Assembly (NCBI RefSeq): GCF_000772945.1
Contig: NZ_JPVN01000011.1
Span: forward strand, 1 to 64,000
Source: Ureibacillus manganicus DSM 26584
GTDB lineage: Bacteria > Bacillota > Bacilli > Bacillales_A > Planococcaceae
Direction: 5' to 3'
Length of the DNA: 64,000 nt
Part shown: one piece after another, positions 35,058-44,224 of the stretch
Layout of the letters: each line of letters opens with the position of its first letter
Numbering within the stretch: the first letter of the stretch is position 1
Made by a program: the position numbers and the translations under genes
The notes under the pieces: generated by a model
The model's input: only the letters and a program-made list of their open reading frames with translations
What the model was told of the DNA's origin: nothing
The model's database searches: none

Positions 35058-37271
35058 TTATTCTTCAACGATTTGTTCTTCTGTTTCTTCATCAATTTTT
35101 TCATCAGTTGTTGGTGGTAAAATTTGCTGTTCTACAGTGCTTGATGAAAGTCCATTTTCTGTGTATTTCTTTTTAAGTTCGAAATAATAATCTAAAATTT
35201 CTCTTGCAATTTCATTATTATGTGGCAAGTAAATATTAAAATTAGTTGACGCCCACGGAATCATTACCGCATATGCAACTTCTGGATTATCATAAGGTGC
35301 AAATCCAGCATGAGATAAAGTAACCGTATCTGTTCCCCATTCTTCTCTAATTGGACCAAAATAAACTACCTCGGCTGTTCCTGTTTTACCAGCAGCTGTG
35401 TAAGGAGCGTTTGCGAAATTACCACGAGCAGAACCTTGCGATCCTATATACACTTGTCTTAGACCTTTTTTAACTTGTTCTATTTCTTCTTCTGTATTAG
35501 AAATCCGATTTAATACAGTAGGAGTGACTTCCTCTACTAATAAACCTAATTTTTGACCATCTTCTGAAGGTTCTCGAACTTCTTTCAACATTCTCGGCTG
35601 AATGCGATAGCCCCCATTTGCAATTGTCGACATATATTGTGCAAGTTGTAAGGTTGTATAAGTATCATATTGTCCAATAGCTTGGTTTAAGATGACACCT
35701 GCATTATCTGGAATCCCTTTAAAACCAGATGCTTCACCTGGCAAATCTACTCCAGTATTTACCCCAAGACCAAATTCAGCATAACCATTACGCATTTTAC
35801 TTAAAGTATTGTCTCTAATGATAAGCGGCATGTTATAAGTATAGTTCGTACCGCCCATGAACATAGCTATTTGGAACATATATGAGTTGGAAGATCTCTC
35901 CAATGCTTTAATATCATCCATAGGTATTGCACCAGAACGGTTAAATATTGAGCTTTTTGGATCTGTATTTAAAAGTTTAATTGGTTGATCTATTAATCGA
36001 GTTCCAGGGTTAATAACGCCTTCTTTATACCCCATTAATATTGTTGCAGCTTTTATGGTAGATCCAGCTTCATAAGCTGATGTAAATGTACCGTAGGAAA
36101 AGTCAATAACATAATTTTCACCTGTTGTAGGATCTGTTTCAATTTTTTTTCCTACCATCGCTAACAATTCACCCGTATTAGGGTTCATCATAACAAAAAA
36201 TGCCCGATCCAATAATTTAGAGCCACCCATAGATTTTAATTCTAATAACTTTTCTTCAACGATACGCTCTGCTTCTAATTGAAGCTCAATATCAATTGTT
36301 GAAACTAAATCATTCCCTGGCTCACCTTCATAGGTAGTGACAGTATCGACAACTTGACCTTGTTTGTTTGTAATATTTTTTACTACTGATTTTTTACCTT
36401 GTAGTAATTCTTCATATTGAGCCTCAAAATAACTTTCCCCAACTCGATCGTTTCGTGAATAGTCTCTAGCTAAGTAATAATCAAGTTTTGTTAATGGAAT
36501 ACCTTTGCTAGGTACCGTAGTTCTTCCTAATACAGAAAGAGGTGCTAGCTTTACTCGTTTCCAATCAGTCGTTGTGTTTACACCAGGTAAATCTGAAAGA
36601 CGCTCTGAAACACGAGCAAATTCCTCTGGTGTAACATCTTCATTTTTAATAATTTGTGGAGAAAGATAATATCCAGACGTCATTTCACGGTAAATTGCTA
36701 ATACTTCTAAATCATATTCCGTCAATTCTGCTAATTCTTCATCTGTTATACGTTCACGTACTAATCGGTCGATTTCTACCTGTACTTCTTTTGCCTCTAG
36801 TTCTTCATTTGCTTTAAGTTCTGCTTCTTCTTCTTTTGAAACTTTTGCGTATGCTTCATCTTTATTACGTAATATCCAAAAATCCAGTTTATCACGGTAT
36901 GTAATTCGCTTCGTTGGTTGTTCGATAAGCATTGCTAATTGTTCAGCAATGGAAAGCATCTCACTAGAAGTTGTACTAGGCATTTTTGTATAAGTAATGG
37001 CATTTTCAGGTTCATTATCAACAAGAATTCTGCCAAAACGGTCATAAATTCTACCTCTAGCAACACTTGTGTTTACTGAAATTTCTTCTGTTCTCTCTAT
37101 TGCACGAACATAGTCTTCTCCTTTAACAATTTGCAGGTAGCCTAATCGAAAAATCAAAAGAGAAAATAAAACAAAAATAGAAAAGAACAGGACATTCATA
37201 CGAAAAGATAAATTCGCACGATATTTTGCCTTCACACTTGTCGCTCGGTTATTTTTTGGCAATTTCCTCAT
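35058..37271 (-). CDS. pbpA: Penicillin-binding protein 2 (transpeptidase, PbpA-like)
   Basis: A 737-residue class B PBP. A cytoplasmic tail and membrane helix (about 28-48) are followed by the dimerisation domain and the transpeptidase domain with SxxK (AGSTIKAATIL), SxN (ERSSNSYMFQIAM) and KTG (AAGKTGTAEVVY). It builds side-wall peptidoglycan in rods (by relation to B. subtilis PbpA/PbpH). A long insert of about 90 residues (130-220) with acidic Lys/Glu-rich stretches extends the N-terminal region. An Asp/Glu-rich tail closes it. The ATG with AAGGAGG upstream is chosen. Located beside pst as in B. subtilis. Confidence 0.94.
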   Translation of the reverse strand: MRKLPKNNRATSVKAKYRANLSFRMNVLFFSIFVLFSLLIFRLGYLQIVKGEDYVRAIERTEEISVNTSVARGRIYDRFGRILVDNEPENAITYTKMPSTTSSEMLSIAEQLAMLIEQPTKRITYRDKLDFWILRNKDEAYAKVSKEEEAELKANEELEAKEVQVEIDRLVRERITDEELAELTEYDLEVLAIYREMTSGYYLSPQIIKNEDVTPEEFARVSERLSDLPGVNTTTDWKRVKLAPLSVLGRTTVPSKGIPLTKLDYYLARDYSRNDRVGESYFEAQYEELLQGKKSVVKNITNKQGQVVDTVTTYEGEPGNDLVSTIDIELQLEAERIVEEKLLELKSMGGSKLLDRAFFVMMNPNTGELLAMVGKKIETDPTTGENYVIDFSYGTFTSAYEAGSTIKAATILMGYKEGVINPGTRLIDQPIKLLNTDPKSSIFNRSGAIPMDDIKALERSSNSYMFQIAMFMGGTNYTYNMPLIIRDNTLSKMRNGYAEFGLGVNTGVDLPGEASGFKGIPDNAGVILNQAIGQYDTYTTLQLAQYMSTIANGGYRIQPRMLKEVREPSEDGQKLGLLVEEVTPTVLNRISNTEEEIEQVKKGLRQVYIGSQGSARGNFANAPYTAAGKTGTAEVVYFGPIREEWGTDTVTLSHAGFAPYDNPEVAYAVMIPWASTNFNIYLPHNNEIAREILDYYFELKKKYTENGLSSSTVEQQILPPTTDEKIDEETEEQIVEE

Positions 37272-37441
37272 TTGCAACCTCCTTTTCACTTAATAAACTG
37301 AATCAGTTAATCTGTATTCATGCATTACATTTTAGTATATCATTTAATTAAAAAGAAGTACTAGCTATCATTTAAGACGGATTATTCCTTACTTGGTTTC
37401 TCAATTTCAAACTAATTTTTGAAGTAAAGTAAATGTAAAAA

Positions 37442-37463
37442 GAAGAGAGTAAATACCCTCTTC
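37442..37463 (-). terminator. Terminator of the Lnr-like ABC operon
   Basis: Arms GAAGAG and CTCTTC with a 10-base loop, then TTTTTAC on the minus strand. Short but well placed after the last gene. Confidence 0.65.
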
Positions 37464-37469
37464 CAACAG

Positions 37470-38576
37470 CTATCTTTGTTCTTTTTTCTCTAAAAAGTTT
37501 ATACCTAATCCCATGAGCAGAACAGTCATAAACAACAAGACACTAATAGGTTCTATCATGGCAGTTAGTGGCTCACCAAATAAAGTGACTCCATATAATA
37601 AATCCATTCCGTATTTAATAGGCGAAATATAAGAAATAGCTTGCATGATTTCTGATGTAACGATCTCTAACGGCCAAAATCCTCCACCAATCATTGCAAT
37701 GGGAACTGCAACTACAGATATATATGCGTTAAATTTACCTGGCGTATTCGAAATAGATGCTATAAATATTGACAAAGCCACGATACATAGTAAATATGGT
37801 ATGACAGCAATTAGCGCATTGATATAACCACCGTAGAAATTAACTCCAACACCAAAGTTAAATATTGATAGAACTAATGCCACTTGAATATACCCAAGTA
37901 AAAAACTATATGTTAGATTCGCTAAATATATTTTCGTTTTACTCATAGAAGATATTGTCAAGCGATCCCATATATTATTCCTACGTTCTATTACAATATG
38001 GAATACACCGTTTGCTACTGTATAGATCACCATATACAAAGTAAATCCAAATAGGCTTTGAAGTTTAGCATCCCATATAAAACCCTCATCATTTGAAAAG
38101 TTGGAATAATGAACTTGGAAACTAGGGTGTTGTTCAGCTTCATTAAGTACAGTTTCAACCTGAGATTGCATTCCTAAAGGAAACGAATTTAAGATAGCAT
38201 CCTTCTGCATAATTTCCCCATATAATGTTGTCAATTGATTTTGTAAGACTGGTGCTTCCATATAATCCGGAGCAATTATTAAGTCAAATCCTTCATTTTG
38301 TAAATGAATTGTGACATCTACTTCACCATCTTCAACCTTTCTCAACGCTTCTTCTTCCTCGTAAATAGTAAATTTAGAAAGAGGGAATTCATTTAACTTT
38401 TCTACTATATCATTTGTAAGATCTTCTTTTAAATCAGAATATACCGCGATTGGTACCTTGGCTTGTTGTCCTAATCCTAATACAAAGGCAAAAACACAAA
38501 TTACAATTGTAATAATGATAAAGCTAGCGGGTTGTCGTGCTAACAGTAAAAACTTAGATTTTAATATATTCATCAT
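37470..38576 (-). CDS. lnrN: ABC-2 type permease (LnrN-like)
   Basis: A 368-residue ABC-2 exporter permease. One N-terminal helix (16-35), a large external loop (to about 160) and five more helices in the C-terminal half with the family stretch YISPIKYGMDLLYG. It starts within the stop of the previous permease (ATGA overlap). By order (kinase, regulator, ATPase, two permeases) it corresponds to YfiN/LnrN of the linearmycin-resistance exporter. MM gives a one-codon start ambiguity. Confidence 0.82.
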   Translation of the reverse strand: MMNILKSKFLLLARQPASFIIITIVICVFAFVLGLGQQAKVPIAVYSDLKEDLTNDIVEKLNEFPLSKFTIYEEEEALRKVEDGEVDVTIHLQNEGFDLIIAPDYMEAPVLQNQLTTLYGEIMQKDAILNSFPLGMQSQVETVLNEAEQHPSFQVHYSNFSNDEGFIWDAKLQSLFGFTLYMVIYTVANGVFHIVIERRNNIWDRLTISSMSKTKIYLANLTYSFLLGYIQVALVLSIFNFGVGVNFYGGYINALIAVIPYLLCIVALSIFIASISNTPGKFNAYISVVAVPIAMIGGGFWPLEIVTSEIMQAISYISPIKYGMDLLYGVTLFGEPLTAMIEPISVLLFMTVLLMGLGINFLEKKEQR

Positions 38577-39835
38577 GCAAGACCACCTCTTTTCGGGAAC
38601 AACAGAAATGCAAGTAAAATAAAGACAAACGCTAATATTCCAAGGTTCAGTAAGATCTGCTGAATACTGCTAATCGTACCGTCTTGAATAAGTCTTAAAT
38701 ATCCTTCCAACGCTGCACCATTTGGCGTCCATAAACCGATTTCCGCTAATACAGGTGATAATCCACTTATATTAAAGAAGCTGCCTCCTAGTAATGCTAG
38801 AATCGCCACGAATGCATTTGAAAAAAGATTAGATGCCGTAGCAGAATTACTTCTATAATTCAGTGAAGAAAGTAGTGCACTGATTCCACCTATTACGAGT
38901 GAAACCATAAATGTAATTAGTAAGTATAAAAGTAAATTTGTAAATGGAATTTTAAAAACGTAATAGCTAAATAGGAATAATATACCGATTTGTAGCATCG
39001 TTAAAATAATAGTAGAAACGACAATACTTGCTAAATAGACTAAAGGATGAACTTGAGCAAGTAGGATCCGGTCAAAGATATGTGAATCCTTCTCTAAATA
39101 AGCTTGGCTAGCAATAGTACTAGCTAGAAATAATATAAACATCACGCTCATACTAAAGGTATAATAAGTGCTCGATGTAATGTGCTCTTTTGATGCAACC
39201 GTGCGAATCTCAGAAGTTAAATCTAGTGTTGGAACCGATATTTCTTCAGTAAATAATTGATTTTTTCCGAGCTGTGAAAATAACGAGTACTGGTATTGAT
39301 AGTAATCTAATATATTTTGAAGAATTACCGAAGTCGTCTGTTCAGATTCATTTAAATAGACTTGGAACGACGGTATATCTTCTTCATCTTCTAAAAATAA
39401 AGAACTTAGGTAATCAACCGTGAATCCTTCCGGAATTTCAATTATTGCATTGTATTTTCCGTTATTTCTAGCCAATTCTAGTTCATTTACTTCGAGTTGT
39501 GTAACTGTTATAAATTCTTGGGCTTCAGGGTTACCAAGTACTTGATTTAGCAGTGTAGATACGGGTAACATTTCTTCTATATTTTGAACCATCAAATCAT
39601 TTACAGGAATCCTTTTACTTAGAGTATTTAAAAATTCTTCCATTTGCCCTACTTCATCATTATGTTGAACTACTGCAACTTCTATTTTTTTAAATTCTGA
39701 ATTACCATCCCAAATTGAACCAAGAGCAAAGCTTAATATTAGGATTAATCCGACGGGCATTGCAAGAAGTAATAATAATTCTGAAGGGCTACGTAAAAAC
39801 AGTTTAACTTGTTTTTTTATTAATGATAAAAACAT
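38573..39835 (-). CDS. lnrM: ABC-2 type permease (LnrM-like)
   Basis: A 420-residue ABC-2 permease with one helix near the N-terminus (20-38), a long extracytoplasmic domain (about 40-230) and five C-terminal helices. It resembles YfiM/LnrM by order and topology and would pair with the next permease as a heterodimer. GGAGGAG precedes the ATG. Confidence 0.82.
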   Translation of the reverse strand: MFLSLIKKQVKLFLRSPSELLLLLAMPVGLILILSFALGSIWDGNSEFKKIEVAVVQHNDEVGQMEEFLNTLSKRIPVNDLMVQNIEEMLPVSTLLNQVLGNPEAQEFITVTQLEVNELELARNNGKYNAIIEIPEGFTVDYLSSLFLEDEEDIPSFQVYLNESEQTTSVILQNILDYYQYQYSLFSQLGKNQLFTEEISVPTLDLTSEIRTVASKEHITSSTYYTFSMSVMFILFLASTIASQAYLEKDSHIFDRILLAQVHPLVYLASIVVSTIILTMLQIGILFLFSYYVFKIPFTNLLLYLLITFMVSLVIGGISALLSSLNYRSNSATASNLFSNAFVAILALLGGSFFNISGLSPVLAEIGLWTPNGAALEGYLRLIQDGTISSIQQILLNLGILAFVFILLAFLLFPKRGGLA

Positions 39836-39846
39836 CCATTCTCCTC

Positions 39847-40791
39847 CTAATTACGCAATGCGCGCCCAGTTAAATGAAGAAATACATCTTCTAATGTTGG
39901 TTCTTCAACTTGGAAACTGTTTAGGACAACTTTATATTGATCACATAGATTCATTAACAAAGGTAAGAAATTCGTATCTTTTGCAACCGTAAAACTAACC
40001 TCCGATTCTTTCACGCTCACATTTGAAAGTAAAGGTTGATCCATCAATTCTTTTATTAATGAATTTGAATGTCTATTAAACTTTACAACAATAATTTTTT
40101 CAGAAGAAAGTATGGATTTTATTTCCTCTTTTGTACCCGAAGCAATTATACGACCTTTATCCATAATGTAAATTCGGTTACATAAATATTCGACTTCTTC
40201 CATGTAATGACTTGTATAAATAATGGCTGTTTTCATCTCTTGGTTCAGCTGTTTAACCGTTTCTAATATATGATTACGAGATTGTGGATCAATTCCAACT
40301 GTTGGTTCATCCATTATTAAATATTGTGGCTCGTGTAAAAGGGCTACACCAATATTCAACCTTCTTTTCATTCCACCTGAATAATGTTTAACTAGCTTTT
40401 TATGTTCATGTTCTAATCCAATTTGCTTTAAAACGACTTCAATTCTTTCCTTCAATAATTTCTTAGGCATTTTATGCACACTTCCAAAAAACTCTAAGTT
40501 TTCCCGGGCAGTAAAATCTCCGTACAACGCAATTTCTTGTGGTACTACACCTAAAATTTCTCGTAGTTTCGTTGGATCCTTAATCACGTTATGATTTTGT
40601 AATAACACATCACCTGCACTTGGAGAAATCAGTGTAGAAATCATCGCAATTGTCGTTGATTTCCCCGCACCATTCGGCCCAAGTAAACCAACAATTTCAC
40701 CAGGTTCAATATAAAAGTTCACTTGATCGACAGCCTTGTTCTTTTTATAGACTTTTGATAAATTTACAACTTCAAGCATACTTTTCGCCAT
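39847..40791 (-). CDS. lnrL: ABC transporter ATP-binding protein (LnrL-like)
   Basis: A 314-residue DrrA-type ATPase: Walker A GPNGAGKST, signature YSGGMKRRLNIG, Walker B LIMDEPTVGIDPQ, H-loop TSHYMEE, and a C-terminal extra domain of about 80 residues ending VFLHLTGRALRN typical of antibiotic-export ATPases. A second start at residue 5 (RBS AAAGGATGG) is possible and better spaced. It heads a separate transcript because a terminator sits between it and the regulator genes. Confidence 0.88.
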   Translation of the reverse strand: MAKSMLEVVNLSKVYKKNKAVDQVNFYIEPGEIVGLLGPNGAGKSTTIAMISTLISPSAGDVLLQNHNVIKDPTKLREILGVVPQEIALYGDFTARENLEFFGSVHKMPKKLLKERIEVVLKQIGLEHEHKKLVKHYSGGMKRRLNIGVALLHEPQYLIMDEPTVGIDPQSRNHILETVKQLNQEMKTAIIYTSHYMEEVEYLCNRIYIMDKGRIIASGTKEEIKSILSSEKIIVVKFNRHSNSLIKELMDQPLLSNVSVKESEVSFTVAKDTNFLPLLMNLCDQYKVVLNSFQVEEPTLEDVFLHLTGRALRN

Positions 40792-40889
40792 CCTTTCCTC
40801 TCTATGTAGAACGATATCAATATTTTCTTTTTATCAGAAGTCACTTGCGTCATCCATTGACATGACCTGAGTCACAAAAAAATAAAAAA

Positions 40890-40913
40890 GTAGCCTCAAA
40901 TCATAAGACTACT
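40890..40913 (-). terminator. Terminator between the regulator pair and the ABC genes
   Basis: AGTAG/CTACT arms with inner CT/AG pairs, followed on the minus strand by TTTTTTATTTTTTT. It lies after the response regulator, before the ATPase gene, so the transporter probably has its own promoter. Confidence 0.75.
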
Positions 40914-40989
40914 CCTTGTTTTTAATATGAATTCCCATTGCTCACAGCCTATACTAGACTAAACTTTATTAGTCCTCATCCTTATTAAG

Positions 40990-41634
40990 TTAAACGAGAC
41001 CATTTTTAATAGCATAAATGGCGATCTGTGTTCGATCTCGTAACTCCAACTCTTGTAAAATATGTGTAATGTGATTTTTTACAGTTCCAACAGATAAAAA
41101 TAGTAAAGTAGCAATTTCTTTATTTGTTTTACCTTCCCCAACCAATTTTACAATCTCTAATTCACGTTCAGATAAGTTGATAAGTTGTTCATCTATTTGT
41201 GGCTTGAGTTGGTGCTGTAGGAGTTTCGGCATTAGTTTCGCTGCAACATCTTCTTGTATGACTAATCCACCTTCTCGAACACTTCGAATAGATTGAAGTA
41301 GTTTTTTGGGATCAGATGATTTTAATATAAAACCCATAGCACCATCTTTTAACGTTTGGTAAGCATATTCTTCATCATCAAACGTTGTTAAAATAAGTAT
41401 CTTCATCGAAGGAAACCGTGCTTTTATTTTTTTTGTTGCTTCTATGCCGTTCATTTTGGGCATTCTTACGTCCATTAATATCAAATCGATATGTACTTTT
41501 TCTAAAATTTCTAATGCTTCGAATCCATTACTTGCTTCTGCAACAATTTGGTATTCTTTATCTTGTTCTATAATCATTTTCAAACCATTCCGAACAATTG
41601 CTTGGTCTTCAACTAGTAGAATATGAATTGCCAT
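40990..41634 (-). CDS. lnrK: NarL/LuxR response regulator (LnrK-like)
   Basis: A 214-residue response regulator with receiver domain (HILLVEDQAIVRNGL, the phospho-Asp in LILMDVRMPKMNG, Lys in ILKSSD) and a C-terminal LuxR HTH (LSERELEIVKLVGEGKTNKEIA). Cognate partner of the histidine kinase whose gene ends one base into its start (TAATG). It should activate the following ABC exporter. Confidence 0.92.
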   Translation of the reverse strand: MAIHILLVEDQAIVRNGLKMIIEQDKEYQIVAEASNGFEALEILEKVHIDLILMDVRMPKMNGIEATKKIKARFPSMKILILTTFDDEEYAYQTLKDGAMGFILKSSDPKKLLQSIRSVREGGLVIQEDVAAKLMPKLLQHQLKPQIDEQLINLSERELEIVKLVGEGKTNKEIATLLFLSVGTVKNHITHILQELELRDRTQIAIYAIKNGLV

Positions 41635-42728
41635 TAATCTTCTCTCCTTAATGGAAATGTCCCTTCAACTATAAACTGTTGATTGGTATTATTTATTCGT
41701 AAATCACCGCCAATCTCTTGGAGACGCTCCTTCATATTTGTTAAGCCAAATCCAAGAATTATTGGGTAGTGAGAAAATACTTTATTTTTCACAAAAAACT
41801 GTACTTGTTGCAAAGAGTTCATCGCTAGGATTACTTCAACTTCTTTCGATTCACTATGTTTCATAGCGTTTGTTAATGACTCTTGTAAAACCCTATATAA
41901 AACTATGGATTGGGCATTCGATAATGGAATAGAGAGAATTCCTTTTTCTAATGTGAACTTAATCATTAGATGACTCTCCATCTCTAGTTTTCGAATTAAT
42001 TGAATGACAGATTGAATACCAGTTGTTTCACTTGATTTTAATTGATGTACTGCAAATCGAGTTTCTTCCAAACTTTCTCTAGCTAAACTTTTTACATTTT
42101 GTAAGATTGAACGACTTTCATTTTGAAGGTCCATCACTTCTAATTGCATCAGTAAAGCTGTGAGTTTATGGCCAACTGAGTCATGCATATCCCTTGCTAT
42201 TTTAGTTCTTTCTTCTGCACGGACAAGTTCTTCCTGTTCTACAGATAACCTTTTTAATTTTCTATATTGCAATAAAAGCTGTTCATATAATTCCTTTTTC
42301 TCCTTATTTTCAATCACTGCATGATGTAAGAAACTAGCACAGATAACAAAAAGGATGATGAGTAGAAGACTGTTTATTGGAAGATAAGAAAAGAATGCAA
42401 TAACAATGAAAACGATCATTGAGTAGGAACTAAAAATATAAAAATTGCGAGTTGTTAAGTTTAAAGACCCTTCAATTAAAAAGAAAGAGAGTAAAAGTAA
42501 TAAATACTCCATATTGTGATTTAAAACAGCTGAAACTGGTATAACAGAACTAATTATTATGTAATTGATGAGTGGTTTTTTAAGTACTGGAATTAAAAAA
42601 TAAGAGAGTAATAGAATTGTTAAAATAATAATTAAACTAACAATTGAACCATTAACAGCATAAGATTGAAACAAAACAATAAAGGTTAATACAGTTAAAC
42701 TACCGTATCTAAACAACAGTTCCAGCAT
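41634..42728 (-). CDS. lnrJ: Sensor histidine kinase (LnrJ-like)
   Basis: A 364-residue membrane kinase. About six hydrophobic helices lie in the first 135 residues with almost no extracellular domain, so it likely senses something within the membrane, as proposed for YfiJ/LnrJ-type kinases. A coiled coil leads to the HisKA_3 motif RDMHDSVGHKLTALL, and an HATPase with GFGLTNMKERLQEIGG. RBS GAGGTAA. Confidence 0.9.
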   Translation of the reverse strand: MLELLFRYGSLTVLTFIVLFQSYAVNGSIVSLIIILTILLLSYFLIPVLKKPLINYIIISSVIPVSAVLNHNMEYLLLLLSFFLIEGSLNLTTRNFYIFSSYSMIVFIVIAFFSYLPINSLLLIILFVICASFLHHAVIENKEKKELYEQLLLQYRKLKRLSVEQEELVRAEERTKIARDMHDSVGHKLTALLMQLEVMDLQNESRSILQNVKSLARESLEETRFAVHQLKSSETTGIQSVIQLIRKLEMESHLMIKFTLEKGILSIPLSNAQSIVLYRVLQESLTNAMKHSESKEVEVILAMNSLQQVQFFVKNKVFSHYPIILGFGLTNMKERLQEIGGDLRINNTNQQFIVEGTFPLRRED

Positions 42729-42778
42729 AAAATTACCTCAATTTTAAAAATTTCTAAAATTATTATAACATGAATAAA

Positions 42779-42812
42779 GGAAGCGTTAGGATATCTTTCC
42801 AAATCGCCTCCT
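42779..42812 (-). terminator. Terminator of the M48 protease gene
   Basis: AAAGGAGGCG pairs with CGCTTCCTTT (one G-T type mismatch) around a loop of about 13 bases, just after the gene. The T run is weak, so this is likely but not certain. Confidence 0.6.
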
Positions 42813-42818
42813 TTAATT

Positions 42819-44078
42819 TTATTTATTCTTTATTGTATCTTCGATAGTTTTTATTCTTTCAATCATCGGTGGATGGGTATATCTAAACCATTTCACTAAG
42901 GCAGGTGGATTCACTTCACTTAAACCTGCTTTTGCTAGCTTTTGGAACCCTGTAATTGCAGCTTCAGGTTCTTGAACAATTTCTAGGGCAAACTGATCTG
43001 CTCTTGCTTCTTGATATCTTGAAACCGTGTTAAAAATAGGATTCGAGAAAAAAAGTAAAAAGGAAGATAGTAACAGTAACAACGGCAATGAATGAATCTG
43101 GTGAATGTTTGTAATCTTAAACACTTTTCCATATTTTTTAATGAACCATGGCATAATTTTTGAAATCAACCAAAGACCAACGAACATCATAAGTATATAC
43201 CCGAAGATTCCTATATAAATATGTTTCTCGACATAATGGCCCATTTCATGACCCATGATAAAAAGAATTTCTTCATCTGTTAAACGTTCTAAAGTAGTAT
43301 CCCATAGAACAATTCGCGAATTATCCCCTACTCCAGTTACGTAAGCATTTAAGGCATTTGTTTTATCTGCCATGTTCACTTCGAATACATGTTCAGCAGG
43401 AATATTTGCTTGCTCTGCTAAATGTAATATCTTTTCTTCAAGTTCTTTATTTTTTAAAGGATAAAACTCATTATACAGTGGGTCAATGATTACAGGCTGT
43501 AAATACATTAAAAAAATTGAAAATGGTATTGTTAGTAGCCATGCATATAACCACCATCTCTTTGTACTTTTCTTAATGATCCAATAAAGAACAGAAATAA
43601 CAATAACAGTAATCACAAAATTTACCCAAAAATCAATTACATTATCTCTCATCCAAGATGAAAAGTCTTGTGTACTAATTCCATATCCTTTACTTAATGT
43701 ATAACGTAAATAGTTAATTGGAAAAAAGACTGCAAATGTTAACAGTGATAATAAAAACAAATAGATTGAATTATGAATTACTTTCCATTTAGAAACCATC
43801 GACCATTTTTCGAAAAGATACGATAACCCAGAGATTAAAATAAAGAAATACATTAACCATTCAAATGGTGTCAAAATGAAAAATAAAAAGTTTCTAATTT
43901 TTGAATATTCTTCACTTAAGATTAGTTCTTGTCCAGTCATGAAGGTTTTAGGATCACTTGTTGAACCTAAAAGTGACACTGGAATTCCCCCATCGTTTAG
44001 GTGAAAAATATACACATACATAATTAGTAGATAAATCAAAAAGGCCAATACCGCCCGGATTCCCCATTTTTTTGCCAT
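42819..44078 (-). CDS. yhfN: M48 family membrane metalloprotease (STE24/YhfN-like)
   Basis: A 419-residue integral membrane zinc peptidase of the CAAX-protease-1 family. The zinc motif HEMGH lies in IMGHEMGHYVEKHIYIG, with the third ligand Glu in ARADQFALE. Seven or so helices surround it, and GVGDNSRIVLWDTTLERL is the family's conserved approach segment. The ATG with AGGTGGGTG upstream is taken over a GTG two codons earlier. Its role is probably membrane-protein quality control; no partner is adjacent. Confidence 0.88.
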   Translation of the reverse strand: MAKKWGIRAVLAFLIYLLIMYVYIFHLNDGGIPVSLLGSTSDPKTFMTGQELILSEEYSKIRNFLFFILTPFEWLMYFFILISGLSYLFEKWSMVSKWKVIHNSIYLFLLSLLTFAVFFPINYLRYTLSKGYGISTQDFSSWMRDNVIDFWVNFVITVIVISVLYWIIKKSTKRWWLYAWLLTIPFSIFLMYLQPVIIDPLYNEFYPLKNKELEEKILHLAEQANIPAEHVFEVNMADKTNALNAYVTGVGDNSRIVLWDTTLERLTDEEILFIMGHEMGHYVEKHIYIGIFGYILMMFVGLWLISKIMPWFIKKYGKVFKITNIHQIHSLPLLLLLSSFLLFFSNPIFNTVSRYQEARADQFALEIVQEPEAAITGFQKLAKAGLSEVNPPALVKWFRYTHPPMIERIKTIEDTIKNK

Positions 44079-44224
44079 AGTCACCCACCTAAATTTATCG
44101 CTTACTTCACTAATATAAGCAAATTGTTAAATTTATAGAACTTCTATACTTTATTAAAACTTGTGAACCCGTGAGTATTGAAACCTTATACAAATTTTCA
44201 TTTTTTAAATCAAATCAATATTGT

